Below are positions 1 to 8,269 of a DNA stretch of 64,000 nucleotides, in pieces. Source of the DNA: Mycolicibacterium mengxianglii. GTDB taxonomy: Bacteria > Actinomycetota > Actinomycetes > Mycobacteriales > Mycobacteriaceae. A program made the position numbers and the translations under genes. Under the pieces are notes generated by a model. That model saw only the letters and a program-made list of their open reading frames with translations, did no database searches and was not told the DNA's origin. Positions within the stretch are counted from its first letter, which is position 1. Every line of letters starts with the position of its first letter. The DNA is taken from NCBI RefSeq assembly GCF_015710575.1, contig NZ_CP065373.1, positions 5,890,001 to 5,954,000 on the forward strand, written 5' to 3'.

Positions 1-338
1 GCGCGGGCATTGAGGTCGAACGTCTGGGCGAAGTGGTCCTCGGTCACGTCCCCGACGTTCATGCGCTCAATGCGTCCCGCGTTAGCGACGACCACATCGA
101 GGTGCCCGCTTTCCCGGCGGACAACCTGGACCAGATTGTCGAGATCACGCGAGGACGTAGCGTCCGCGGTGACTGCGGTGACGTGTCCCTGAATGGAAAC
201 TCTCGCGGCTTCGAGCGCGTCCGTGTGTCGCCCCGTGATGTAGACGTGTGCGCCTTCGGTTGCAAATCGTTGGGCTATCGCCAGACCAAGGCCCCCACTT
301 GCGCCAGTGACGACGGCTACCTTGTTCGCGAGACGCAT
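1..338 (-). CDS. Short-chain dehydrogenase/reductase, 3' end cut by the window edge
   Basis: The reading frame opens at the ATG at 338 and runs off the window at base 1, giving about 112 residues. The N-terminus has the Rossmann glycine motif TGASGGLG and the downstream VANAG motif, which are the NAD(P)-binding signatures of classical SDRs. The catalytic Ser-Tyr-Lys lies beyond the window. A strong AAGGAGG ribosome binding site precedes the ATG. The substrate cannot be told. It lies next to a flavin/F420-type oxidoreductase on the same strand, 177 bases away, so the two could be co-transcribed, but this is inference. Confidence 0.85.
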   Translation of the reverse strand, partial: MRLANKVAVVTGASGGLGLAIAQRFATEGAHVYITGRHTDALEAARVSIQGHVTAVTADATSSRDLDNLVQVVRRESGHLDVVVANAGRIERMNVGDVTEDHFAQTFDLNAR

Positions 339-515
339 ATGTCCTCCTTGCGCTTGAGACTGTGAGCGCCGCGCCAGGGAGCGCGGGTGCGCATTGGCCC
401 GGAATATGCTGCGCGGCCAGGACCGGAGAAGGTCATCTCCGTGGCGGCATGCTTCGAGAACAAGATGGCCGTGCACCCCGCCCCGGGCATCTCCCCGCGT
501 GAGGGCGTTGCGCGG

Positions 516-1343
516 TCATTGCAGCGCTTTTCGCCAAGCGAGCATCTCGTTAAGGACCGAGAAGTCATAGCCCGCATCGGTCGGGTGAATTTCGGTGGTG
601 AACGTCGTGGCACCGGCGTCGAGGAAGGCGTCGGCACTGGCGGCGCCTTCCCAGCCCACTGACCGTTCGATGTCGGCGGGTGCGCGGCCAGCGGCGGAAG
701 CGAGGTCGTCGAGGCGCGCGCTGGCATTGTGGAAGTTGTCGAGACCAATGTAGGTATGCCAGATGTCGGCGTGCCGAGCTACCGCGGGCAGCGTCCGCTT
801 GATACCGGATCCACCGATCAGGATAGGAATCTTGCGTACCGGTGCAGGCGTAAGGACCGCCAGGCGCGCCGCGATGCGATCCAAGCCGGCGTCAAGCAGA
901 TCGAAACGCGACTTCAAGGTGCCGAAGTCGTAACCGTAGGTGGTGTAGTCCTTTTCATACCAGCCGGAGCCGACGCCGAGGATCAGTCGGCCGCCGCTGA
1001 TGTGATCAACAGTGCGGGCCATGTCGGCCAGCAGGTCAGGATTGCGATACGCGACACCGCTGACCAGTAACCCAATCTCGGGGCGGTTGGTAATTTCGGC
1101 CCACGTTGCCAGCGAGGTCCACCCTTCGAAGTTGTTCACGTCGGGTTGGACCTCGTCGAGCACGGGCATCCCGTCGACGATCTCGCTGAAGGTAGGCCTA
1201 TGGAAGTGGTCGTAACCGAAAATGATGTCGGTTCCGATGTCTTCGGCATGCAGGACCGCGCTGCGCCAGCTCTGGTAGTCCGGGGCCCCGCCGGGCCACA
1301 GTTGCACTGCGATGCGTATTGGTCGACTCATGAGCTGTTCCAT
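516..1343 (-). CDS. LLM-class flavin/F420-dependent oxidoreductase
   Basis: About 275 residues of a TIM-barrel luciferase-like monooxygenase fold protein. The N-terminal strand (PIRIAVQLWPGGAPDY), the FGYDHF block and the segment DHISGGRLILGVGSGW are typical of F420-dependent LLM enzymes of actinobacteria. The start is uncertain: ATG 1343 or ATG 1331 both fit, and neither has a strong ribosome binding site; an upstream in-frame extension to 1430 is less likely because it would run into the promoter region. It is a close paralogue of the Rv0044c-like gene at 21949-22743. It is divergent from a LysR regulator, which is the likely controller. Substrate unknown. Confidence 0.85.
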   Translation of the reverse strand: MEQLMSRPIRIAVQLWPGGAPDYQSWRSAVLHAEDIGTDIIFGYDHFHRPTFSEIVDGMPVLDEVQPDVNNFEGWTSLATWAEITNRPEIGLLVSGVAYRNPDLLADMARTVDHISGGRLILGVGSGWYEKDYTTYGYDFGTLKSRFDLLDAGLDRIAARLAVLTPAPVRKIPILIGGSGIKRTLPAVARHADIWHTYIGLDNFHNASARLDDLASAAGRAPADIERSVGWEGAASADAFLDAGATTFTTEIHPTDAGYDFSVLNEMLAWRKALQ

Positions 1344-1425
1344 CCATCTGTCGGGGGTTGTCGATGATTCGCAGGGCCCGGCCGTGCTCATCTCGGGCGC
1401 TGGGTCCCCACGGTATGAGCGGTAG

Positions 1426-1478
1426 GACATAGAGGCAAATAGTGGGAACGTATAATCTCCATTGACACTATCTATGTC
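1426..1478. promoter_or_regulatory. Divergent promoter region with LysR-type inverted repeats
   Basis: GACATAG (1426-1432) and CTATGTC (1472-1478) form a perfect outer inverted repeat, and ATAGTG (1439-1444) and CACTAT (1466-1471) form a perfect inner one. A TATAAT hexamer sits at 1451-1456. The site lies between the LLM oxidoreductase and the lysR gene, the usual place for an autoregulated LysR operator. Binding is inferred from position and symmetry only. Confidence 0.5.
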
Positions 1479-1497
1479 ACGTCAGAGGTGGATCCGA

Positions 1498-2406
1498 ATG
1501 AGCTTGCGTCAATACGAATACGCCCTGGCTGTCGCCGAGGAGGGCTCCATGACAGCGGCAGCGGAGCGCCTGCGAGTCACCCAGCCATCGCTGTCCCAGC
1601 AGATCGGCGCCCTAGAGAAGCACCTCGGGGTGCAGCTGTTCACCCGTACCCCGAACGGGGTGACGGTGACGGTAGCCGGCCGGGCCTTCCTGGCTGAGGC
1701 GAAGATCGCGACCACCGCATCCCGGCGCGCCGTCATGGCCGCCCGGGCCGCTGACGGGGAGCTGGCAGGCGAACTCATCATCGCCGTCCACATGGGGCTG
1801 GGAGCACGGCAGCTGCCGCAAGCCTTGGGACAGCTGCGCAACCGGCACCCGAAGTTGCAGGTAACGCTCCACGAGGAGCCCGATCCCGCGGACATGGAAC
1901 GCCTGCTTCGCCAGGGGGCTCTCGACATGATCCTCGTACACCACGTCCCGGCGGGGTGCCCTTTCGACGTGCACCGGCTGGGCGAGGAAGCCTTCGTCGC
2001 CGTCGTACCGAAGGGGCACCCGCTTTCCTTCGACGTAGCCCCCCTGCGCCTGGAAGACCTGGCGTCAGAGGCGTGGATCCGGTACCGGGGCGCAAGCCTG
2101 CTCGACGACTACCTCGCCCGCCTACTCGCCAGCGCGGGCCTCAGACCGCACACGGTAGCCCGAGCGTCACAGATCTCCACCGCGGTGCGTCTCGTCGCGC
2201 AAGGCCTCGGTGTGACTGTGGTCCCAGCCTCGGCCGTCCCCGAAGGCTTCGAAGAACTGGCCCGTCCGCTACAGCCCGCCCTAACCGAGCCCGTCCTCGT
2301 CGGCGTGCGGCACAATCCAGGCCCGGCAGAGACCGCCATGCTCGACCAGCTCAACCAGCAGAACTGGTGCGGCACAGGCCTACTCTCTCGCTCAGCACTT
2401 GTTTGA
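1498..2406 (+). CDS. LysR-family transcriptional regulator
   Basis: A 302-residue protein. It has an N-terminal winged helix-turn-helix (TAAAERLRVTQPSLSQQI, roughly residues 20-37) followed by a periplasmic-binding-like effector domain from about residue 90. Length is normal for the family. I chose ATG 1498 because GAGGTGG lies just upstream; an in-frame ATG at 1462 falls inside the inverted-repeat region. It is divergent from the LLM oxidoreductase, so it probably regulates that gene and itself in response to a small ligand that cannot be identified. Confidence 0.92.
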   Translation: MSLRQYEYALAVAEEGSMTAAAERLRVTQPSLSQQIGALEKHLGVQLFTRTPNGVTVTVAGRAFLAEAKIATTASRRAVMAARAADGELAGELIIAVHMGLGARQLPQALGQLRNRHPKLQVTLHEEPDPADMERLLRQGALDMILVHHVPAGCPFDVHRLGEEAFVAVVPKGHPLSFDVAPLRLEDLASEAWIRYRGASLLDDYLARLLASAGLRPHTVARASQISTAVRLVAQGLGVTVVPASAVPEGFEELARPLQPALTEPVLVGVRHNPGPAETAMLDQLNQQNWCGTGLLSRSALV

Positions 2407-2694
2407 TCGTGGCGACTCCACGCCGCGCCGTAAGAACCGGACGGTTCCCCTTCGCCAGGCTTCGTGAACTCCAGCTCCGCATTAACGGCTCTTCGTGAAT
2501 GAGAGTGCAGCGCTGCTCAGCGGAACACTGGGGGAAAGTGTCGTGTCGGTGAGCTGAAGCGGGGCCTCGGTGGGGAGCAGACCACGATCTTCTGCTCGCC
2601 GGTGGTTCGTGATCCTGTCCAGCAATGATGGCGCCCATGCTCAGTAGGGCGGGGTTCCCTGGGTCCCAATGTTGCTATGCGCTGCTAACTCGCG

Positions 2695-2868
2695 AATCTC
2701 AGTTTCATGTCCAATCGGAAATCTCGGTTGAGAATTGGATCAAACTTGGGAAGCCACACATCATGTGGCTTCTCAAACTTCATGTCCACCGAACCTTCGC
2801 TGGCCTGTACCCGCGTCCGCGTTCTCACGAGATGTCCACACCTCGAATTCTCACTTCCGCGTCCACTG
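2695..2868. repeat. Four degenerate short repeats (TCTCA-N4-6-RYGTCCA)
   Basis: Four copies on the + strand at about 2697-2713, 2772-2788, 2823-2838 and 2850-2866. Each consists of TCTCA, a 4-6 base spacer, and ATGTCCA (GCGTCCA in the last copy). Copy spacing shrinks from about 75 to 51 to 27 bases. A related TGGACAT pair on the opposite strand occurs at 8190-8222. Function unknown; recombinase or integrase arm sites, or decayed intergenic repeats, are possible. Confidence 0.45.
2750..2772. repeat. Perfect 9-bp hairpin within the repeat array
   Basis: GAAGCCACA (2750-2758) and TGTGGCTTC (2764-2772) are exact reverse complements separated by the 5-base loop CATCA. It lies between the first two copies of the short repeat and is not next to a gene end. 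A terminator role is therefore not obvious. Confidence 0.55.
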
Positions 2869-3196
2869 TTTCGGAGGCACCGACCGATCACTCCCAGCCG
2901 TGGCCCCCCGGGTAGACCCAAGGCCTAGCTTTTGTCGCGTGATGCGGAGGCGAATGCCGGGACGGAGCTGAATCCCAGCTGTTGCAACGCTTTTCGGCTC
3001 GCGCGTATGCGCTGGGGCCAAGCTGTTTACCGCGGGGGCTCGCATAGCCGCTCCTACGCCGTCGTCGTGTTTTGTGAAGCCGGTATCCGGTCCCTGCCCC
3101 CGACCGCCTGTGCTATGCCGTCTCGTCACATTGCATCATCACCATCCCAGCAAACGAGGGATCGTGACGATTGCCCCTCGCCGTTAGGATCGTTGC

Positions 3197-3410
3197 ATGT
3201 CCTTTGAGGGCAGAGTCGCTCTGGTGACCGGCGCGACGAGGGGGATCGGCGAAGCCATTGCGCTGCTCCCGACCCAACGCGGCGCGCACATTCTGGTTCC
3301 GGGGCGATCGACAGCGTGGTGAATGAGTCATCGCGGACATCCGAGCTGCCGGGGGCGACGCCGCTTCCCGCGTGTCATGTCACTCTTGTGCCGCCGACCT
3401 GCGGCGACCG
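3197..3410 (+). pseudogene. SDR-family pseudogene fragment
   Basis: ATG 3197 begins with an SDR N-terminus: GRVALVTGATRGIGEAIA includes the Rossmann TGxxxGIG motif. The frame then hits a stop at 3320-3322, after only 41 codons. The continuation VIADIRAAGGDAA, typical of the region after the second SDR strand, appears in a different frame from 3327. Similarity fades by about 3410, so the gene has at least one frameshift and has lost the catalytic half. It is unrelated in position to the intact SDR at 1-338. Confidence 0.7.
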
Positions 3411-3534
3411 AAGTAATCCCGCGCGATGTCCGCCGGCCGAAGTCCCACTTTCATGTACACAATTGCGCACCGCTGATTAGCTCCGCTCCGTCGGCAGGTC
3501 GATAATCGCATAACGCTGAGCTTCCAGCTGTACG

Positions 3535-4470
3535 TCACTGGCAGGAGGCGGACCCTCGTGCTGCGAGCGTGACGGCCATCGAGCGGTAGCCCTCCCACAC
3601 GCTCGGGTAGCGAGGCTTCCAGCCGGTGCCGTCGCGAAACCGCGCGTTGCTCACTCGCAACGATCTGGTCAGCGAGGTCGCTCGGTCCCCGAGCAGCAAG
3701 GCAAGGCGGCCCGGCGCGGTGACGAAGGCGCCGCATCCGACTGCAGCCATGATGGCCTGGGCATGTTGTTCACGTGTGACCGGGTGGTCATCGACGATGT
3801 TGTAGACACCCGAAGGGCATTCGAGCGCGGCCACGACAGCGCGGGCCGCGTCGGCCAGATGGATCGAGGACATGTAGCCCTGCTGGCGGCCCGCCTGGAA
3901 GGCCACGTGCCGTCGCGCCCACCGCATAATCTGCTCACTGTGAGCCGCGCCCGGCCCGTAGAACAGACCAAAGCGTAAAACCACTGCCGCAGCACCGGAG
4001 TCCACCATTCGAGCTGCGCTGGCTTCGGCGGCGTGGTTTCCCGCCGCGATCGGATAGTGCTCTACTGGACAGTCTTCGTCTAGGACCCGGTCGCCTCCGT
4101 CGCGATAGATCATCACCACCGATTCCTGCACCAACCGGCCGATGCCCGCGTGCAACGCGGCATCGACGACGGTCGCGGACCCCCGAGTACGGATCCGCTC
4201 ACACTCCGACCACGCGGATCTGAGCATGAACCGCGCCGGTGGCGGCAACGACGAAGCTAGGTTAATCACCGCATCGTGGTTGGCGAACTGCGCCGCCAGT
4301 TCAGCGCTGTCGAACAGCGACACCCCCACCGGCGTCGCTCCTTGGCGACGAAGCACCTCGGCCTTGTCCTGACTTCGGGCCATGGCCGTCACCTCGTGGC
4401 CTTCGGCTATCAACGCCGGCACGGCGTAGCTGCCGATCGCTCCCGTACCTCCGGTGATGAACACCCTCAT
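3535..4470 (-). CDS. NAD(P)-binding epimerase/dehydratase-like protein (extended SDR)
   Basis: A 311-residue protein starting at ATG 4470. The N-terminus MRVFITGGTGAIGSYAVPAL carries the extended-SDR glycine motif GGTGAIG. A later block (ESVVMIYRDGG, near residue 120) occupies the place of the catalytic Tyr region but does not show a clean YxxxK, so it may be an atypical member that binds nucleotide without classical dehydrogenase chemistry. The segment LRFGLFYGPG is typical of NAD-dependent epimerase relatives. It precedes a P450/ABC1 pair on the same strand but is separated from it by about 74 bases. Substrate unknown. Confidence 0.85.
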   Translation of the reverse strand: MRVFITGGTGAIGSYAVPALIAEGHEVTAMARSQDKAEVLRRQGATPVGVSLFDSAELAAQFANHDAVINLASSLPPPARFMLRSAWSECERIRTRGSATVVDAALHAGIGRLVQESVVMIYRDGGDRVLDEDCPVEHYPIAAGNHAAEASAARMVDSGAAAVVLRFGLFYGPGAAHSEQIMRWARRHVAFQAGRQQGYMSSIHLADAARAVVAALECPSGVYNIVDDHPVTREQHAQAIMAAVGCGAFVTAPGRLALLLGDRATSLTRSLRVSNARFRDGTGWKPRYPSVWEGYRSMAVTLAARGSASCQ

Positions 4471-4544
4471 CTCACGCCCCCTCCAGATCGACCGCCGCTG
4501 ACCTCGTTGGGGAATCGCGGCCGATCACCTTATCTACACATGGG

Positions 4545-5723
4545 CTAGGAAAAGACGGCGGGAATCGTCAGGGGTCCCCGAATAGCAGGGGTGTCCCGCC
4601 ACACGGGGCTGCCGCTCAGACTGAGTCGCCGTGAAAGGACCTTCTGCAACGCGACGCCCATTTCGAGGCGGGCCAGCGCTGCACCGAGGCAGTAGTGCGC
4701 ACCATATCCGAACGCCAGTGGCGCGGGTCCGGCTCTGTGGAATTGGAGTCGGTCGGGTCGGCTGAAGACTGCTGGATCGCGATTGCCGGCGGCAAGAACG
4801 ACGAGCACGGCTTCGGTCGCGCGGATGGTGACACCATCGATGATGTGGTCGCACGTCGCCGTGCGTCCGACAGCCTGCACGGGTCCGTCGAGGCGGAGCA
4901 GTTCGGTGCATAGTCGGCCGTCGATGGTCTCGGCTGTGACGACCGGCCGGTCTCCGTCAGAGCTGGGTGTCAACAGTCGAATTATTGCCGCTCCCAGTAG
5001 GTTCGCGGTGGTTTCGTGTCCTGCCACAGCGATGATGAGCGCCATGGTGACGACGTCGTCGAGTTCCAGATCTGGATCGGCGCCCAGGAAACTGAGCAGA
5101 TCGTCGCCGGGATGGTGGCGGCGGTCGGCCGCCAACGGGAGTAGTTCGGTCAGCAACGTAGCGAACGCAGCCGTTCCGCCTTCGACAGCAGCGGGGTCGA
5201 CGAAATCGCCAAGCATCCTGCTGATGGCCGGCGATTCTTCACCCAGCAGTCGCGACGAGTCGACGTCCAAACCCAACCACGCCGCGGCGACCGCGATGGG
5301 GATCGGCAACGCAACATCAGCCATGAAGTCGAACTCCGCCCCAGCTGGGATGTGATCAATCGTTTCCGAGGCTATGGCCTCCACACCAGCGGTGAGTCCG
5401 GTGATGAAGCTTCGAGTGAACACATCGCGGACAGCGCCACGCAGGCGGTGATGATCGGCGCCATCGACGGTCAATATGTTGCGACGCAGCATCTCTGGAT
5501 CCAAAGCGCGGATGGCGCGCGGAGCGTTCGGATTCGCTTGGGGATTGCTCGTCCATCCGGGGCCACCAAGGATCTGCTTGGCGGCCTCATAGCCGAGTAC
5601 CAGCCAGGCACCGATCTCACAGTCCCACACCACGTTTCCCGCCAGGCGTCGCTGCGCGTAAAAGGGGTAGGGATCAGCCGCATCCCAGGGCAATCGCCCC
5701 ACCGTGAGGTCACGGCTGGCCAT
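4545..5723 (-). CDS. Cytochrome P450
   Basis: A 392-residue soluble bacterial P450 that would use haem iron to monooxygenate an organic substrate with external ferredoxin partners. Visible signatures: I-helix AGHETT at residues 234-239, the ExxR salt bridge E274-R277, the NRDP stretch near 314, and the haem-binding loop FGYGAHYCLG with the ligand cysteine at C345. Length is normal. No ferredoxin gene lies beside it. The start ATG 5723 falls inside the 3' end of the upstream ABC1-kinase gene (14-base overlap), so the two are translationally linked. Substrate cannot be predicted. Confidence 0.95.
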   Translation of the reverse strand: MASRDLTVGRLPWDAADPYPFYAQRRLAGNVVWDCEIGAWLVLGYEAAKQILGGPGWTSNPQANPNAPRAIRALDPEMLRRNILTVDGADHHRLRGAVRDVFTRSFITGLTAGVEAIASETIDHIPAGAEFDFMADVALPIPIAVAAAWLGLDVDSSRLLGEESPAISRMLGDFVDPAAVEGGTAAFATLLTELLPLAADRRHHPGDDLLSFLGADPDLELDDVVTMALIIAVAGHETTANLLGAAIIRLLTPSSDGDRPVVTAETIDGRLCTELLRLDGPVQAVGRTATCDHIIDGVTIRATEAVLVVLAAGNRDPAVFSRPDRLQFHRAGPAPLAFGYGAHYCLGAALARLEMGVALQKVLSRRLSLSGSPVWRDTPAIRGPLTIPAVFS

Positions 5724-7125
5724 GGTGGTCCAGCGCTAATGGCAGGCCCCGACCGCGCACCCAGGCATGGTGTTGTTTACCGAGGTCGGTGACGGGGTCG
5801 ATAACGTTGTCCAGGTCGTCCATGATGCTTCGCATCGGCAGGGTGGCGCGCAAGCCGGCGGCCACGGCATTGAGCGCGAACGTTGCGCGGCTGGCGAACA
5901 CGTAGTCATCCGGCGTATTCATCCGGCCGATCGGATGCTCGTCGTCGCGCACGTCGAAGAACGTCTGCAGGACCCGCCGCGTCGTCTCAGGTGAGTAGGT
6001 CGCCGGCTGGTCCGCTACGCAGATCTCGTATAGCCCCTGCGACTGCCACTGGTACATCTCGTCAGCGGCAAGGTCGGACTCGGCGTCCAGGAAACCGGCT
6101 TGGACCATGAGGCCGCGGTAATCATCTTTGCGGCCCTCGATGACCGCCCGCGTCATGGCCACGAGCCGCCACCGCTCCAGTTCGGGAAGCACCTTCACGC
6201 AACCGAAGTCCACGAAGCCGACGGTGCCATCGGTGTTGAAGCGAAAGTTGCCCGGATGGGGATCGGCGTGCAGCAGGTTCGCGTGCCGAAAGCTGCCTTG
6301 GTTGAAGCGGATGATGGTCTCAGCCCAGGTGTTCTTCAGATCCTGGTCGGCGTGTCGGGCAGCGGCCCAGTCCATTCCGTCCAGATAGGTCATCGTCAGC
6401 ACCCGATCACCGGACATCTCCGGGATGACGTTGGGTACGCGGATGAACGGGTGGTCGTGGTAGAGGTCGCTGAAGGTCGCGATGGTGGCCGCTTCATGTC
6501 GATAGTCCACCTCTTCAGAGATTCGTGCCGCCGCTTCACGGGCGACGGCACGAACGTCTGCCTTCATGCCCGACGCGGCCTGCATGAAGCGCAGAAACGT
6601 GGCCAGCAGCTCGGTGTTGGCCAGATCGTCGCGAATGGCGGCAGCAACACCGGGATACTGAATCTTGACCGCGACCGCACGACCGTCACGCAGGACGGCA
6701 CGGTGCACCTGACCGATCGACGCGGCTGCCACCGGTTCATCGGTGAACTCATCGAATCGTTCAGCGGCGGAGCCAAGTTCGGCGCTGATGAGTGCGCGCA
6801 CCAAGTCCGGGTGCATCGGCGGAGCGCTGGCCTGGAGTCGGGTCATGGCTTTCTGATAAGGGTGGAACCCGCCGGTACCCAGGGCTCGGCTGTCGACCAT
6901 CGACATCATCTGGCCGACCTTCATCAGCGCGCCTTTGGAGTGGCCGAGCAACTCCGCGTAGCGCTCGGCGGTGCGTTCGTGAAACTGATCGACCGCGCCG
7001 CCCTGGCCCGCCGTCTCCCGGAGGCCGGCGACCAACCGTCCGCCGACCGCGCGGGCGGTGAATCCAGCCAAGGGCATGGTGCGCCGTATCCGTCCCTGCG
7101 CCACGGGTTCGTTCTGGTGCGACAA
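5710..7125 (-). CDS. ABC1/ADCK (UbiB-family) atypical kinase
   Basis: About 471 residues. It shows the hallmarks of the ABC1/UbiB family: the KVGQMMS (KxGQ) motif near the N-terminus, the alanine-rich loop EPVAAASIGQVHRA, the lysine in VAVKIQYPGV, the catalytic-loop-like HADPHPGNF and the metal-binding VDFGCVK. Family members act as ATPases or kinases in quinone or lipid metabolism. TTG 7125 is chosen as start because GGGAGG lies 7 bases upstream; ATG 7077 is an alternative. It overlaps the P450 gene downstream, forming a two-gene operon, and is divergent from a TetR regulator. The precise substrate is unknown. Confidence 0.9.
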   Translation of the reverse strand: MSHQNEPVAQGRIRRTMPLAGFTARAVGGRLVAGLRETAGQGGAVDQFHERTAERYAELLGHSKGALMKVGQMMSMVDSRALGTGGFHPYQKAMTRLQASAPPMHPDLVRALISAELGSAAERFDEFTDEPVAAASIGQVHRAVLRDGRAVAVKIQYPGVAAAIRDDLANTELLATFLRFMQAASGMKADVRAVAREAAARISEEVDYRHEAATIATFSDLYHDHPFIRVPNVIPEMSGDRVLTMTYLDGMDWAAARHADQDLKNTWAETIIRFNQGSFRHANLLHADPHPGNFRFNTDGTVGFVDFGCVKVLPELERWRLVAMTRAVIEGRKDDYRGLMVQAGFLDAESDLAADEMYQWQSQGLYEICVADQPATYSPETTRRVLQTFFDVRDDEHPIGRMNTPDDYVFASRATFALNAVAAGLRATLPMRSIMDDLDNVIDPVTDLGKQHHAWVRGRGLPLALDHHGQP

Positions 7126-7151
7126 CCCATTACCTCCCACGCAACGCTTGG

Positions 7152-7187
7152 GTAAAGTGATTCTGTACTGACGGTAAGTGATCACTT
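7152..7187. promoter_or_regulatory. Putative TetR operator between ABC1 kinase and tetR
   Basis: AAGTGATCACTT at 7176-7187 is a perfect 12-bp palindrome, and a related half (GTAAAGTGATTC) lies at 7153-7164 as a near direct repeat. The site is centred in the short divergent region between the ABC1-kinase and tetR starts, so it could control both directions. Inferred from symmetry and position. Confidence 0.55.
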
Positions 7188-7198
7188 TGGAGGAGTCA

Positions 7199-7810
7199 AT
7201 GGCGACCCCAACCCGCGACCGATTACTCGATGAAGCGATGCGACTGTTCAGCCACAAGGGATTCGAAGCCACCAGCGTCTCCCAAATCGAAGCGGCCGCC
7301 GGGCTCGCTGCCGGCTCAGGTGCGCTCTACCGGCACTTCAAGTCCAAGGACGCGCTACTCGCCGCCGGTATCGACCGCCAACTCGACCGCCGCGCCGCCA
7401 TGGCCGACATCCGTGGGCTGTTCGCCGGACTCGGCGATCTGCACAGTGAGTTGACCGTCCTCGGCCGCTACCTGCTTGCCGTGATCGATCAGGAAACCGA
7501 ACTACTCCAGATCGCTGCGCGCACTCCTGCCGGGCTCTCCGAACGCCTCGACACTGCTCACGCCGCCCTGGTCAACGGCCTCACAGCCGAACTTCAGGGA
7601 TGGATCACCACTTGGGCACCCCAGGGGGGCGCTGAGCAGACCCACCTCTTGGCAGCGCTCGGTATCAACAGCCTCCTCGGCGAGCGGTTCGCCGCGAATC
7701 GCGTCCGACAACTGGAAGCACCGCTATCGGAAGACCGTTACCTCCAAGAGTGGACAGCCGTGTTGACAGCACGGGTGAAATCGCTGAGCACCGAGAGCCA
7801 ATCCACATGA
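7199..7810 (+). CDS. TetR-family transcriptional regulator
   Basis: A 203-residue protein. The N-terminal DNA-binding domain is clear: RDRLLDEAMRLFSHKGFEA leads into a helix-turn-helix ending in LYRHFKSKD. The C-terminal ligand-binding domain is, as usual, not diagnostic. ATG 7199 is preferred because GGAGGAG lies just upstream; an in-frame upstream ATG at 7178 lies inside the palindrome. Divergent from the ABC1 kinase-P450 operon, which it most likely represses. Confidence 0.92.
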   Translation: MATPTRDRLLDEAMRLFSHKGFEATSVSQIEAAAGLAAGSGALYRHFKSKDALLAAGIDRQLDRRAAMADIRGLFAGLGDLHSELTVLGRYLLAVIDQETELLQIAARTPAGLSERLDTAHAALVNGLTAELQGWITTWAPQGGAEQTHLLAALGINSLLGERFAANRVRQLEAPLSEDRYLQEWTAVLTARVKSLSTESQST

Positions 7811-8269
7811 CTTGGTCGCTATGGCCGCGCCGTACCCACATCGACCGCTACTGCAGTCGCGCCCCACGGTCCCGCGGATCGACTCACTCATCGGCACGGG
7901 AATCCGGGCGACCCTTACTTCATCCGCCCGTCGGGTGTTCGTCGCGCGGACCAGGGTTGGTCGAACGACGCGGTCTGGGTGCGCCATTCGCCGAACGGCG
8001 TTCGCCACCGGCCGAGGACATCACCCCTCGTCATTCCGGTAGCCGCATCGTCGCTTTGGGTGGCCCTGCGCTGCCGCGACAGCCGACGACCGCGGAGGCG
8101 ACAACGCCCCCCAATGGCCGGATCATCTACGGAGCTGTCGCTACGCCGGGCCGCCTAAGCCGTAACCCGGACTGCCCACAATCCCAGTTTGTGGACATCG
8201 AGTGGGATTTGGGTTTTGGACATTAGCTTCGGGAAGCCAACAGCAGCGGCAGCCGACGACTTGCGCTCA
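7811..8269. other. Intergenic region between tetR and dnaB, no gene seen
   Basis: About 460 bases with only incoherent open frames. Near 8190-8222 two TGGACAT words occur 33 bases apart, resembling the reverse strand of the repeat array at 2695-2868. It contains the 3' ends of two convergent genes, so a terminator would be expected, but I do not see a clear one. Confidence 0.5.

Larger units (their letters stand above)
2407..3196. other. Degraded intergenic stretch without a supportable gene
   Basis: About 790 bases without a convincing reading frame; the open frames present have no recognisable motif, no good ribosome binding site and poor codon bias. The base composition is visibly less GC-rich than the flanks around 2690-2860. 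It holds a short repeat array and a perfect hairpin, annotated separately, and is followed by an SDR pseudogene. Together these suggest the scar of a mobile element or decayed genes. Confidence 0.5.

Noticed and set aside
2351..2638. Minus-strand open frame at the lysR 3' end
   Set aside because: No domain, no start signal, and it overlaps the lysR coding region.
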